Part shown: piece after piece, positions 13,820 to 57,042 of the stretch
Numbering within the stretch: the stretch's first letter is position 1
How the letters are laid out: each line of letters starts with the position of its first letter
Assembly: GCA_963693305.1 (NCBI GenBank)
Contig: OY855907.1
Coordinates: forward strand, 30,565,801 to 30,629,800
From: Meandrina meandrites
Taxonomy: Eukaryota; Cnidaria; Anthozoa; Scleractinia; Meandrinidae
DNA length: 64,000 bases
Direction of reading: 5' to 3'
Notes under the pieces: model-generated
What the model saw: the letters and a program-made list of their open reading frames with translations, nothing else
Told to the model about the DNA's origin: nothing
Databases searched by the model: none
Translations under genes and position numbers: made by a program

Positions 13820-14223
13820 AGCCATGTCCTAAACGAGCAGCGGACTGGGTACGAACATATTTTCTCTTCGGTACAAACATTCAATATCGATTGAATTGAA
13901 AAATGGGGCATGTCATCTGAAAGAGCATCCAAAAATTAGTAAATTCACTAAATTTCACGGTTATTGGTTTAAACCCAAAGGCATGGTACACTTAGTATGG
14001 ATTGGAGGGACAGGCGTCCTCCAATCCATACAAAGCTCTCTTATTTTAAAAGTGTACCATGCCTTTGCGTTTAAACCAATAACCATCAAATTTGGTAAAT
14101 TTACTAATTTTTGGATGCTCTTTCAGATGACGTGCCCCATTTTTCAATTCAATTGCTATTGAATATTCGTACCAAGAAAAAATATGTTCGTACCCAGTCC
14201 CCTGCTCGTTTAGACCATGGCCA
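13820..14223. repeat. ~400 bp foldback element with long arms
   Basis: The two halves are inverted copies meeting near 14010-14020 (GTATGGATTGGAGG ... CCTCCAATCCATAC). Outer ends share CTAAACGAGCAG. Arms are about 190 bp with roughly 90% identity by eye and almost no spacer, so the transcript could form a long hairpin. The open frames inside are mirror images and not genes. Confidence 0.85.
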
Positions 14224-14550
14224 ATTGCATACACGAAAATAAAACCACCACCACGACCACTATACGTTACCAGTGAGTTTATTTTTACAAGACTTACAAC
14301 TTGTTTTGTTTAATTTATTGAACAAAGGTTTATCGAAGAAAATTAAAATCGAATCGCTATACGACACGCACACGAGGCAAACTGACGTCACGCTATTTAC
14401 GTCACAAGCAGATTGCGCGTCCACTAACGTAGCGCCATATTGATCCGAAAAATTCCAGAAAGCTCACAAGTATTCGCTTCTTTCCCCGATTGTGCAGGAT
14501 ATGGCCGTACGTTTCTCTTCAAATGTTGGCATAACCAGGATAGGACATGG

Positions 14551-15056
14551 TACAAATTTAAAAACGTTCTCTGCTTAAAAAAGATTTTAAAAAGATGAGC
14601 TTTCGGCTACCTGACGAAACACCAAATAGAAAGCGAAAATTACAAAGTCTATAAGCAATGAAAATGCGAAAAAAACTACACAACAATAAAAATGTGAAGT
14701 AAAAAAGTGTGTGATAGCTTAAGATGAAATAAAAATACTAAATAATCATAAAAAAATGGAATGTTGCCTATGGCATACTGTGAAAACTATCAATGCCGAC
14801 AATAACTCAAAACCGTTGCCCAGGCAATATTCCATTCTTTTATGACTATTTAGCATTTTCAATGCACCATTAGCTTTCACACATTTTTTTACTGCACATT
14901 TTTATTGATTTTTAGTTTTTTCTCAAATTTATTGCTTATAAATTTTGTAATCTTCGCTTTCTATATATTTTAGTGTTTCGTCAAAGGCTACAGACTGGTA
15001 GCCGAAAGCTCGTCTTTTTTAAAACAATTTAACCAGAGAACGTTTTTAAATTTGTA
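14551..15056. repeat. ~500 bp foldback element
   Basis: Outer arms share ACAAATTTAAAAACGTTCTC and GAGCTTTCGGCTACC in inverted orientation (14551-14770 and 14830-15056). The internal part is A/T-rich and more diverged. No coding content. Confidence 0.8.
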
Positions 15057-15509
15057 AATTTATAAACAAAATTATTTACACTTGGAAAGAACCAGTCCAA
15101 GCCCACCAAGAACTTTCACCAAGAACTTCGGCGTTTTACGATAAATAACACAATGTCGAAATGTTTCCCCTATAATACAATATAAGTTGCTTCTTTCGTT
15201 ACCGGCTCTAAGAATATCAATATTAACCACATCTTAAAAATGCTATTTGATTAAATGTATGGGCACGTTTGGTAGAACTAGCTTGTTATGCATAAAAGTT
15301 GGAGAAAGCAAAGTGTTTGGAAGACTCTACTTTTGATCATTTCTGAGATAGAAAAAATGCACGAAGGGACCTTAAAACTACCTCGAAAAAAATTACGTCG
15401 AACCTTGTGCGATCCAATCTAAACATGTAATTTCCCCTGACGGTTTCTATGCATTTTCTACACTTTCAGTTAAGAGAAATTGTTCAAATATCAACACAAA
15501 AGGTCATTT

Positions 15510-15685
15510 TCAAATTGCCTTTAATTTGCCTGTGTCAAAACGACTCTTCCTGCGAAACCATTCATATGAAAATGAGTTCCATCTGCACGTATATTTTCAT
15601 GCAAATCAAACACATTTTAAATGAAAAATTTTGCACGAGGCCTCGTTTTAAAACAGAGGCAAAAGGCAACTCCAAAATGGCGTAT
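15510..15685. repeat. Dispersed foldback repeat, copy 1 of 3
   Basis: Ends are inverted matches (TTTGCCTGTGTCAAAACGA ... CGTTTTAAAACAGAGGCAAA). Related copies lie at 19430-19622 and 52845-53015. It sits about 220 bp beyond the WDR35 stop codon on the minus strand and contains an ATTAAA hexamer (minus, 15520-15525) that might serve as that gene's poly(A) signal; this is speculative. Confidence 0.6.
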
Positions 15686-15903
15686 TCACGATGGGTGATC
15701 ATTTCTTCAATTCTCACGACCTGTAAGCTTGATTATGTATTGACATTACGACGTGAAATGAGAATTTGACCTCTGGGTTTGGAGTGTTGAGTTAAATTTT
15801 TCTCTTCAGTTAAAAGCGTTAGAAGTGGGGGAAACAATATCCAATCCGCGTGCGTGACCGTTGAAGAACTGAGTGTGATGTAAGTAAGACGTTTTACGCG
15901 GAA

Positions 15904-49283
<33,380 letters not shown>

Positions 49284-49488
49284 GCTTTAAAGTTTTTTTG
49301 TAGAGCTGCTCAAAGATGTAACACTTGCTTCATCTGCCTGTAATATAGATGAAATTTTGTCAACTACAGATGGTCATTAATTCGCCGCCATTTTTAAGAA
49401 GTAAATACCCATGGAACATTTCGTGCAGGGCTCAAATAGTGGGAAGATTCGTTTCGTGTTATATGAAGTTCAGTAAGAGAAGACGAAG
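49284..49488. promoter_or_regulatory. Compact shared promoter region of WDR35 (-) and MIC27 (+)
   Basis: The two start codons are 205 bp apart and diverge, so both 5' UTRs and promoters must share this interval or overlap. No TATA box is obvious. At the MIC27 start two ATGGCGG words occur (49489 and 49501; AAGATGGCGGC), matching the YY1-type element found around starts of many animal housekeeping genes. Co-regulation is inferred. Confidence 0.75.
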
Positions 49489-52400
49489 ATGGCGGCCAAG
49501 ATGGCGGTCGGAGGACTTCGTTGGGTATGTACTTGTAGAAAGTAACCCGACCCGTAAAATACATTTTCTAGTCTGTGAGTATAACCTTATAAGAGAAAGT
49601 TAGAGGAACACGAAGAGCCCACTCAAACGCTAGCATTTTTTTGTACCTACATCACCATACTGATATTTGAACAGGGCCGATTGAATTTCCCATTCGCAGA
49701 ATTTTGATATTGACGTTTCCTTTAGCTTAATTGTTGGGGAAACAAAATACAATCAATTATAGCCAATCAATTGACTGATTGATTTTTAATGAAAATTGTG
49801 TGTAACAGTTTTGAAACTTCCTACATATAGGTAGCAATCGAAATATTCTAAATTAAGCTAAAACATAGTTAATAGAGGGGCTAAAATTAATAAAGTATTT
49901 TATTTGTAAGATCTGGCGATATAAGATTTTAACTTAAATTCAAAGGTTGATCAAGTTCCAGTTGTAAGATATTGTCTGTGGTGTAATATTACAATTATTA
50001 CGAATTATTTCGAAAGATTGTAGCAAAAGTTTGTCACAAAGTTACTCAATTTAGTTCCCATCCAAATAACAGAGGAGCCGATTGCTGGTTGCTGTCTCAG
50101 TCCCTGCTCTTGGTGTACCTTTTCTGCAAACTGTCAAAGCTGGTTCCATGAAGGTCCATCCCAGAGAGGTGAGAAATAATCATACTACCTGCAAGGGGTC
50201 GTGATTTCAATAGATCTGTCAGTTGTCAAAATCAAGGCTTCACAGGGCATTAATGAAGGAAGCTCTCAGTCTGACTTGAGGAGCATGAATAGGAGGGTCT
50301 GCAAAACTCAACATCAGTTTGGAGAGAGGGGATACTGACATGCTCCATAAAATATCATTCCTTATTATTCCACTATTGCGCCATTTTACCATTTAGGGCA
50401 AAATAATGCGCAAAATATACCATGTTATTATACTGTAGAACAGGGAAAAATATGGACTGAAAGCGGAGCGACAAAAATAATGGCTGAACTAAAGTTTATT
50501 TTTTAGTGGAGTAATAAATCCCTTATTCGATGGTTTAACATATAATACGAGTGGCCATTTTGCTCATTGCTCGTATTTATCCTCGCCCCTATGGTGCTTG
50601 GAAAAATACTACGCAACTCGCAAAATATCCGCGCGTACATGTATCATATTGCTAAACCATTAAATAAGGTGTACCGTAAACACCCGCAGATAAGCCGCAC
50701 CTTTTTTCCAAAAATCGTCGCTCAAAATTGGGGGTGCGGCTTATCTGCGGGAACATTTCAAAAAGATGCCGTACATTTCAGTGAATTGACACTTTTATAA
50801 AAGCCTTCGTTAGCAGATCCTGTAAACGGTTTATGGCCACTTTTCTAGAACAGGAAAACGTCACACAGCACAAAATTTCCATTCCCCCACAAAGCTGTTT
50901 GCAGTGTCGACGAAGGCCTGTAATAAACTTCAACAGTAATCGATCGGCCCGGCCTCCACGAGCGAGAAAATTGCACGTTATTCTCGAGTATTCGTGTGGT
51001 CGAACTTTGCCGTTTAGCACTTCGATGACAAATTGATTACAAAACTCCCTTTGTGCAACAAGTTTATCTCCGACAGTTGGCTCTCAAATCTATTTATTTG
51101 TGGGTCACGATAGCCACGAACATCAGAACGAACAGCAGAATCTCCCTCCATCTTGAAACTTGAGTAAACAAACATCATTCTCGGCCTAGTCGACCTAGTC
51201 CTAACGTGTTCGATCTAATGCCTGGTTACTAAGCTACGAACGTTCGACAAACGAAAACACACGTTCTTGTTCGCAAAAATCTGTGGAAAAAAGTGTTGAA
51301 TGAAGAAATACTTGTCAACAAATACCAGAAAAAGATCAATCATATGTCAAAGTTAAAGGAAATGATGCTCATTATATTAAAACGCTAAAATTGTGGGTAA
51401 GACTTTGATGTTCAATTCCGTTTCAATGCCATAGTGAGTTACATTCGATGAAGAAGACTTCTGAAGAATCTTTAGAAAAAAACTTTTTTTCCAAAATGTA
51501 AGTTGCTAAATTCAGGGTGCGGCTTATCTACGGGTGCGGCTTATCTGCGGGTGTTTACGGTATATACCCCTCCCACAAGTTTTTTGGGGTTGAATCACCC
51601 CCCCCCCCCCCCCCCCTCTGCTGCCCCCCTCCCAACCCTCTGGAAATTACAGTTAAGCCCACTGCTTTCCTTTTAAAACTTTGGCTTTGAGATCCCCCAC
51701 TTCTTTGGAATTTTCATTGACCTTCCATTGGGTAGGTATAGATTTTTTTTGGAACTGTATAATTATTATGGTAAAGTTCTTATGCAGAAACACTGTTTGA
51801 AAAGATAAGAAACTGGTAAAGCAGGGTATGGGGACTGCCCCCCTCCCCCTGTCAGCTGTTTTTTTTAATTTCCTGTATCTGGACCTATACATATATGTAC
51901 ATTTTATTATAATTTTAGTTGGAGATTTACGACAGTCCAGTTGAATCATCACAAACCAATCCAGACAAAGAAGAAATCACTGCGTTTGAGGAGAAAGTAT
52001 CCACAGTAAGGAGATCAGTCTGGGGATGGACTTCCAGCATAAAGGTGAGAAAAAAAGAATGGTCAGTTCACCCAAGAGATGGGAGGCACAAGTGAGATGT
52101 GGGATTGCAGAAAATTAATTTGAAGTGGATAAAAGAACGAGACATAATATAGCAAATGTCCTGTTTTGATGTTCGTAAAATGCTACTTGATGAGATGCAA
52201 ATGAACAGGAGCTGTTTTACTGCAACCCTACACCTTAAACAGAGGTGTGGTGGCCTAATGGACCCCAGATCAAAGGGTAACCCTGCAACAGACTAGCATC
52301 CCATCCAGGGGAGAGTTGAAATACTCCTAATCCCTTCATGCTACAGAAACCGGGATAAGCTCTGGTCTAATGGGCCACTAGGGTCAAATACAGACTTAGC

Positions 52401-54978
52401 CTACCCCTGAGAGGGCATTTGCCTGTGAATAGTTTACATGAGGTGCATGTAATATTGCAGGGACTTGTGGCATTGTAGACCTTCACATTTTGAAACCAAT
52501 TTGAATTAGTGAGACAAGTCACAGGGGGCCCAAATTTTTGGCCTGGCAGCTATTAGATGTTTTTTTTTGTTTTTTCTTTTGTTGTTGTTGTTTTTTTTTT
52601 ACACAAAGGGGTAGCTCACCTGAAGGGACTTATTATCACCAGTCACTCATTAATATTTTTCCCACTTTGTCCTAACAGGTTGCCAATCCATATCCACATG
52701 ATATATACACACCATAACTCAAAGACTACAAGTTGTCTTCTCAAACATGAATATTTTTGTTTTTTTGACAGGAGGGTGTAACAAAAGTCAGGAATACCTT
52801 TTCATCAGCTGAAGACCAAGCATTAGGCAGTAATTGTTACAATTTCTGAGTTACCGTTTGGCTCTGTATCAAAATTGAGTCTTCAAAACGAGTCTTCATA
52901 TTGAAAGGAATAATATGAAAATTGTGTTCCTGTCATCCATTCTCATGCAAATCAGTCTTTTTCGTGAATGATTTCACATGGACTTGTTTTGAAATTGAGG
53001 TAGAAGAGAGTAAAATCCATTCCTAAGCAATATTTTGGTAATCCCACAAGTTTGAGAGTCCCAAGGCAACCCAACAGGGAATTGAATGCCATATCTTCTT
53101 ATCCCTATGTACCGGTATGTTAAAGTTAAATTAGCTTTAGTTACATCTTTGATGTTCAACATCCATGCTATGGTCAATTGACAGCTGTCAAAACAAGGCA
53201 TCTGCTGACCAGTATCACATGACCATATTGCAGGCTCAAGTGAGAGCTCACCAAGGTCATTGTTCTGAAGTTGACTGCTGACCAGGTCATAGTTTTTCCA
53301 TTGGATTGTAGGCTCACATCCTATTGCATCTGTCCAGAGTTATGACAGGAATTTTGTCAGTGGAATTTCTGCGATTGGAGTTGACAGTTAAATTCTATTT
53401 CAGCTACATGGATCTTTTTTAAGTAGTTGTGTCTGATAACTTCAATGACATAAAAATTTTCACTGACAGTATTTTCAAATTACCTATTAATAATCAGCAA
53501 AAAAGTGTGTAATTATGTGAAGCTCCACCTTTAGGCTTGGCTTGAACTTCTTTAAAGTGAAATTGGCCAACATAGTACTAAAAGAGGTAGCAAATATACT
53601 CTAAAATTCTCTTTTTTTGCTGTAGAATTTGTTGAGCTAATTCGTACAGACAGGGAGTTTCAAATCAAAGTTGGAGGAATGACAGCTGCCACTTTAAGTG
53701 GTGCTCTGCTGGCAGGAAGAGGCCGTAAGTACATCCCCATGAGCTTAGTTATGTGACATTAATTAATAATATTATAAGGCTGAAAGTTTAAAAAAAATAT
53801 GTCAAAATTATTTTATGCTAGTACAGTTTTTCCCTGCACCTCTTTGACTATTTGCTCATAGAAAACTTAGGCTCATAGTCTTATTAAATAAATATTATTT
53901 GATGGAATCAAGACAGAGGCTGTTAACATATAAGATGCACTATGATTGGTTAATAGTCAGACCAGATTTTCCAATTAATGTCCATGGGAAAACTGGCTGG
54001 CAAAGCAATATAGCAACACTGCAGCAAAGTCAGCAATGATATTAAAATTTGATATTAACCCTCAGTGGCTTAGTACTGTACTCAGGGAGAAATTGGCCTC
54101 AGTCCATACCAGAAAGACCTTGTGCGATATTCTCTCAGTACAGTGCCTAGGCTCATTTAAAAAGGAAGTAATTCGTTGTTTTCAAGTACAATAATTTCTG
54201 TCAGTGCTTTCAATGAGCACTGATGGCCGATGGAAAATGTCAGCTACTTGACTTCACGCTACTTCACTCAACGAAGTGAGACGGCAACTTAAATTGAACT
54301 TATTTAAAAGATTATTTCAAACAGTCAGTTAGTCTACTCAGACCAGCTGTCTACTTCGAATTTTATTGAAACCCCTGATTATCTACTAACCACCAATTTT
54401 ATATCCCAGGTCGGCCAATCAGAAGAATTTTCTTTGCGTCAGTTTTGGGAACAACTGCTGCAGCCATCTGTTATCCAAAACAAGCAGTTGAGATAACCCA
54501 GACCAATTATCAAAGATTAAAGGTCTTCATTAATGAACAGAGGAGCAAGTATAACCAGAGACAGGCAGAGAAGGCTGCTAAAGAGGAACTCAAAACTCCT
54601 GTAGCAGAAACACAAATTGTAGAAGATCAGGAAAAATCTACAGTTGAAGTTGCCAAAGAGGAGGTGGTGGAAAGCCAGACTGAAAAGAGCGAAGTGCAAG
54701 AGAAAACTACAGAGCCAGCGGGTGCAGCTGAAGTGAAGCCCCAGTCATCATTCTGGAGCAAGGTTCCATTCATTGATAAATTTATTGGCGGAAACAAAAG
54801 TGCAACGGGTGATGCAAGTCCTGTAGATGTCAGTGAGGATAAGGGTGCTGCTGAGGCTGAGAGCACCAAAGATCAAGTGATAATTCAGGAAGATTCACCA
54901 AGTCAAACTGTGAAGCCAGATGGAGATATAGGACAGTCTAATCCCGAAGACAAAGATATGTACTCTACTCGCTCATGA
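49489..54978 (+). CDS. APOOL: MICOS subunit MIC27/APOOL-like (MIC26/MIC27 family)
   Basis: Six coding exons: 49489-49524, 50073-50168, 51919-52044, 52772-52829, 53626-53724, 54410-54978; all GT-AG and in phase, 984 nt, 327 residues. The family sits in the mitochondrial inner membrane as part of the MICOS complex, shaping cristae junctions and binding cardiolipin (MIC27). Seen here: a basic/hydrophobic N-terminus (RWRSRLLVAVSVPALG), a central LEIYDSP box followed by acidic residues, a glycine-rich membrane segment (VGGMTAATLSGALLAG) and a second one (FFASVLGTTAAAICYP), a long charged tail, and the diagnostic C-terminal DMYSTRS shared with vertebrate APOOL. It is longer than human APOOL (268) because of the Glu/Lys-rich tail. 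The start is the first ATG; a second in-frame ATG lies four codons on. Confidence 0.93.
50674..51560. mobile_element. TA-flanked DNA element with CCGTAAACACCCGCAGATAA ends
   Basis: 28-bp inverted ends (50674-50701 and 51533-51560), flanked by TA (50672-50673, 51561-51562). Extra copies of the GGTGCGGCTTATCTGCGGG word lie just inside each end: inverted at 50732-50752 and as a direct tandem at 51515-51534. At 887 bp it has no transposase I can recognise. TA duplication suggests Tc1/mariner or pogo-type mobilisation (inference). It lies in MIC27 intron 2. Confidence 0.88.
51570..51770. repeat. Decayed MITE of the TTCCAGAAAATATCC family with a poly-C tract
   Basis: CCCAACCCTCTGGAAATTAC, GACCTTCCATTGG and TTTGGAACTGTATAATTA are collinear with the element at 42346-42536. 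A C run of about 19 lies at 51598-51616. It is immediately downstream of the element ending at 51560. Confidence 0.55.
52243..52400 (+). mobile_element. Second SINE-like family, copy 3 (internally deleted)
   Basis: The head GGTGTGGTGGCCTAATGG joins directly to the 3' body (GGTAACCCTGC ... ACCGGGATAAGCTC), so the B-box region and mid-body are missing compared with 38481-38756. It lies in MIC27 intron 3. Confidence 0.65.
52845..53015. repeat. Dispersed foldback repeat, copy 3 of 3
   Basis: Diverged copy of the family at 19430-19622 and 15510-15685 (GAGTTACCGTTTGGCTCTG start, GACTTGTTTTGAAATTGAGG near the right end). It starts 15 bp after the exon 4 boundary (52829) of MIC27. Confidence 0.6.
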
Positions 54979-55575
54979 GTGGGTCAATACTGCTCTTGCT
55001 AAATGCTTACTTTGGAAATGGGTAGGGTTCTCCATGTAATCAACTAAAAACAAGAACAAAACACATCATACCAAACCACTTTATAGAAAAGATCTCAAAC
55101 TGAATGTATACGTCCTCAAATCTACAAGGTTGAGTTTTGAATAAGTGCCTCCCGCATTTATTCAAGGTTCTGCATATTTATTTCAACCTGACCTCAGTTA
55201 ACTGACAAACTCGCCTTTTAAGACTTCATCTAATAATAATTATTTCAAGGTACCATTGCAGGGTTGTAGCTAGCCCGAGGCAAGATGAAGCACTTTTCTC
55301 ATCATAATTTCTTAGTAGGGCTCAGACCCTCTATGTGGCTCATGCCCTTGTTGGTTGCAGATCTTGCATTGTCTATGCTAACACCCTGGCTACAGCCTTG
55401 CGCTGATATGGCAGATTGGCAGATTTTGGATGGTGTTTTGATTCACTTCCAGGCTTCTTGTTTCTAAAGTGGCTAGAATTTGTGGTGATCTAGTGTTGCC
55501 ACTGGTGCATCTTATAAAACCAATAACAATTCACATGTGCTTGCTGACTTGTTCCCAGTCGTCTTCATACACACA
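54979..55575. other. 3' flank of MIC27, no further gene recognised
   Basis: This should contain the MIC27 3' UTR. No canonical AATAAA was found close to the stop codon, so the poly(A) site is unplaced. The rest shows no exon. Confidence 0.4.
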
Positions 55576-55583
55576 GCTCCGTA

Positions 55584-56281
55584 CAGGCTTTTAGCCAGGA
55601 TTTTGAAAATGGGAGTCCAAATTTTTTGTGGGCCGAAGGCCCACTTAACATGGCGCCGCAGGCGTCATGTTTCTAGGGGGTTCTGGGGGCATGCCCCCCC
55701 AGTGGAAAAATTAAAGCATCTTAGACGTGATTTCCGTGATTCTGAGCAGCTGTAAACGTCTTTCAATTAAGCTATTAAACCGCTGTTTTCCTTGATAATT
55801 TTACAAAGCTATCCTTTCCTCAACTTACCTTGTGTAACATTGAATTATATTTGGGACAGAAACTCCAGTTGTTATGAACAGTGATTGAAATTGAAGTTGT
55901 CAAGCCACGAACTTACATGAAAGAACAGATATGCGTGGCTTTGTTGGTCGAACTGCATTCTGGTATACTAGGGAGTCAATATTATTGAACAGCTTTGCTT
56001 GTGAAATCGCTTTGCTCAACTTTGATTCATGCGAACGAACAAAACATGCAGTAAGGAAATTCGCTAAAAAGTGTAACTAGAGAAGAAAAACATGCCAGCA
56101 AGACTAAAACAACTCGAGAACAAAAAGGAATGTAAGTTTTTTTTAAATTTATACACACTGTTTTGTTACGTTAAGCACAGAAGTTCGTAAATTGCCGCCC
56201 AAAACGGGCCGTCGAAAATCACCTATTTCTTAAAAGTGGCCGTCCTTTGGACGGCTGGACGGCCGCCTGGCTAAAAGCCTG
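55584..56281 (+). mobile_element. hAT-type non-autonomous element, short copy, 8-bp TSD
   Basis: Same CAGGCTTTTAGCC / GGCTAAAAGCCTG ends as 43845-44959, flanked by an exact 8-bp duplication GCTCCGTA (55576-55583, 56282-56289). It lacks about 410 bp present in the long copy. It keeps the ATG-exon (56092-56131) and GTAAGT donor. It sits between the convergent MIC27 and RDM1 genes. The different target site from the long copy shows independent insertion. Confidence 0.93.
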
Positions 56282-56289
56282 GCTCCGTA

Positions 56290-57042
56290 CAGCACACAGC
56301 GTGACATGAGATCACCCCTTGCTCCCCCATCTGGCCCTATTGACCTTGTGCTGTGTACATGTGCTGTACAAAGACAACTGGGGACAACTCTGCGCTACAA
56401 GTACATTGAATTTAATTCATGTGCCTCAGTTTTTCAACACAGCATGTGAAACTGCATCAAACTTGTATTTTAACGATTATTCTTTAAGTTCTCCTTTACA
56501 TGTTCTTACTTTTTCTAAGTTTCTTGGGAGAATTTAGTCAGCTGATTCTCATTACCCTAACACACATGTTTGTTATTAATAAAATAATATTAACTGGTAG
56601 AATTTATAGACTATGTTGAAAATATATATTGTTTGGTTAGTCAAAGTACAGTTTACTTTTTTACCAACAAAAACAACTCACTAACTAACTTGATACATCT
56701 TTAAGTTGCTGAGTGATTTGAAAATGTTCAATGTACATTGTAATTTCATTTGTTCTAAAAATAAAATTACATTTAATATGTGTGCACTTTTGAAAGCACT
56801 TGACCCAGAGCCTCATGCTTTCGTCAGTTTCTTGGTGTCTGGCACCCGTGATGAAGCACAAAGCCCGAGTTTTTGACATATTACATGAACATTCAACTGT
56901 TGATGGTCACAGTATTTTCCATGACAGGCCTATTATTTTGGTTGGCGAAGAACTTGAATTGTTCCAAATACAATCTATTTCAGCTTGCAACATCATTAGA
57001 GTCAAGTGAAGAGCTACTTGCATTCAGAAGTTCCAAGAGTGT
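56290..57042. other. Intergenic, 3' flank of RDM1
   Basis: Nothing but AT-rich sequence is seen. An ATTAAA on the minus strand at 56772-56777, about 270 bp past the RDM1 stop, is a possible poly(A) signal. Confidence 0.4.

Noticed and set aside
13896..14234. Mirror-image frames of 88 and 62 codons
   Set aside because: They are two arms of one foldback element read from each strand.
50778..51020. 80-codon minus frame inside the TA-flanked element as a transposase
   Set aside because: No catalytic or DNA-binding motif could be recognised, and it is far too short for a transposase.
54517..54869. Minus-strand frames opposite the MIC27 last exon
   Set aside because: Antisense to an intact coding exon with a clear family match.
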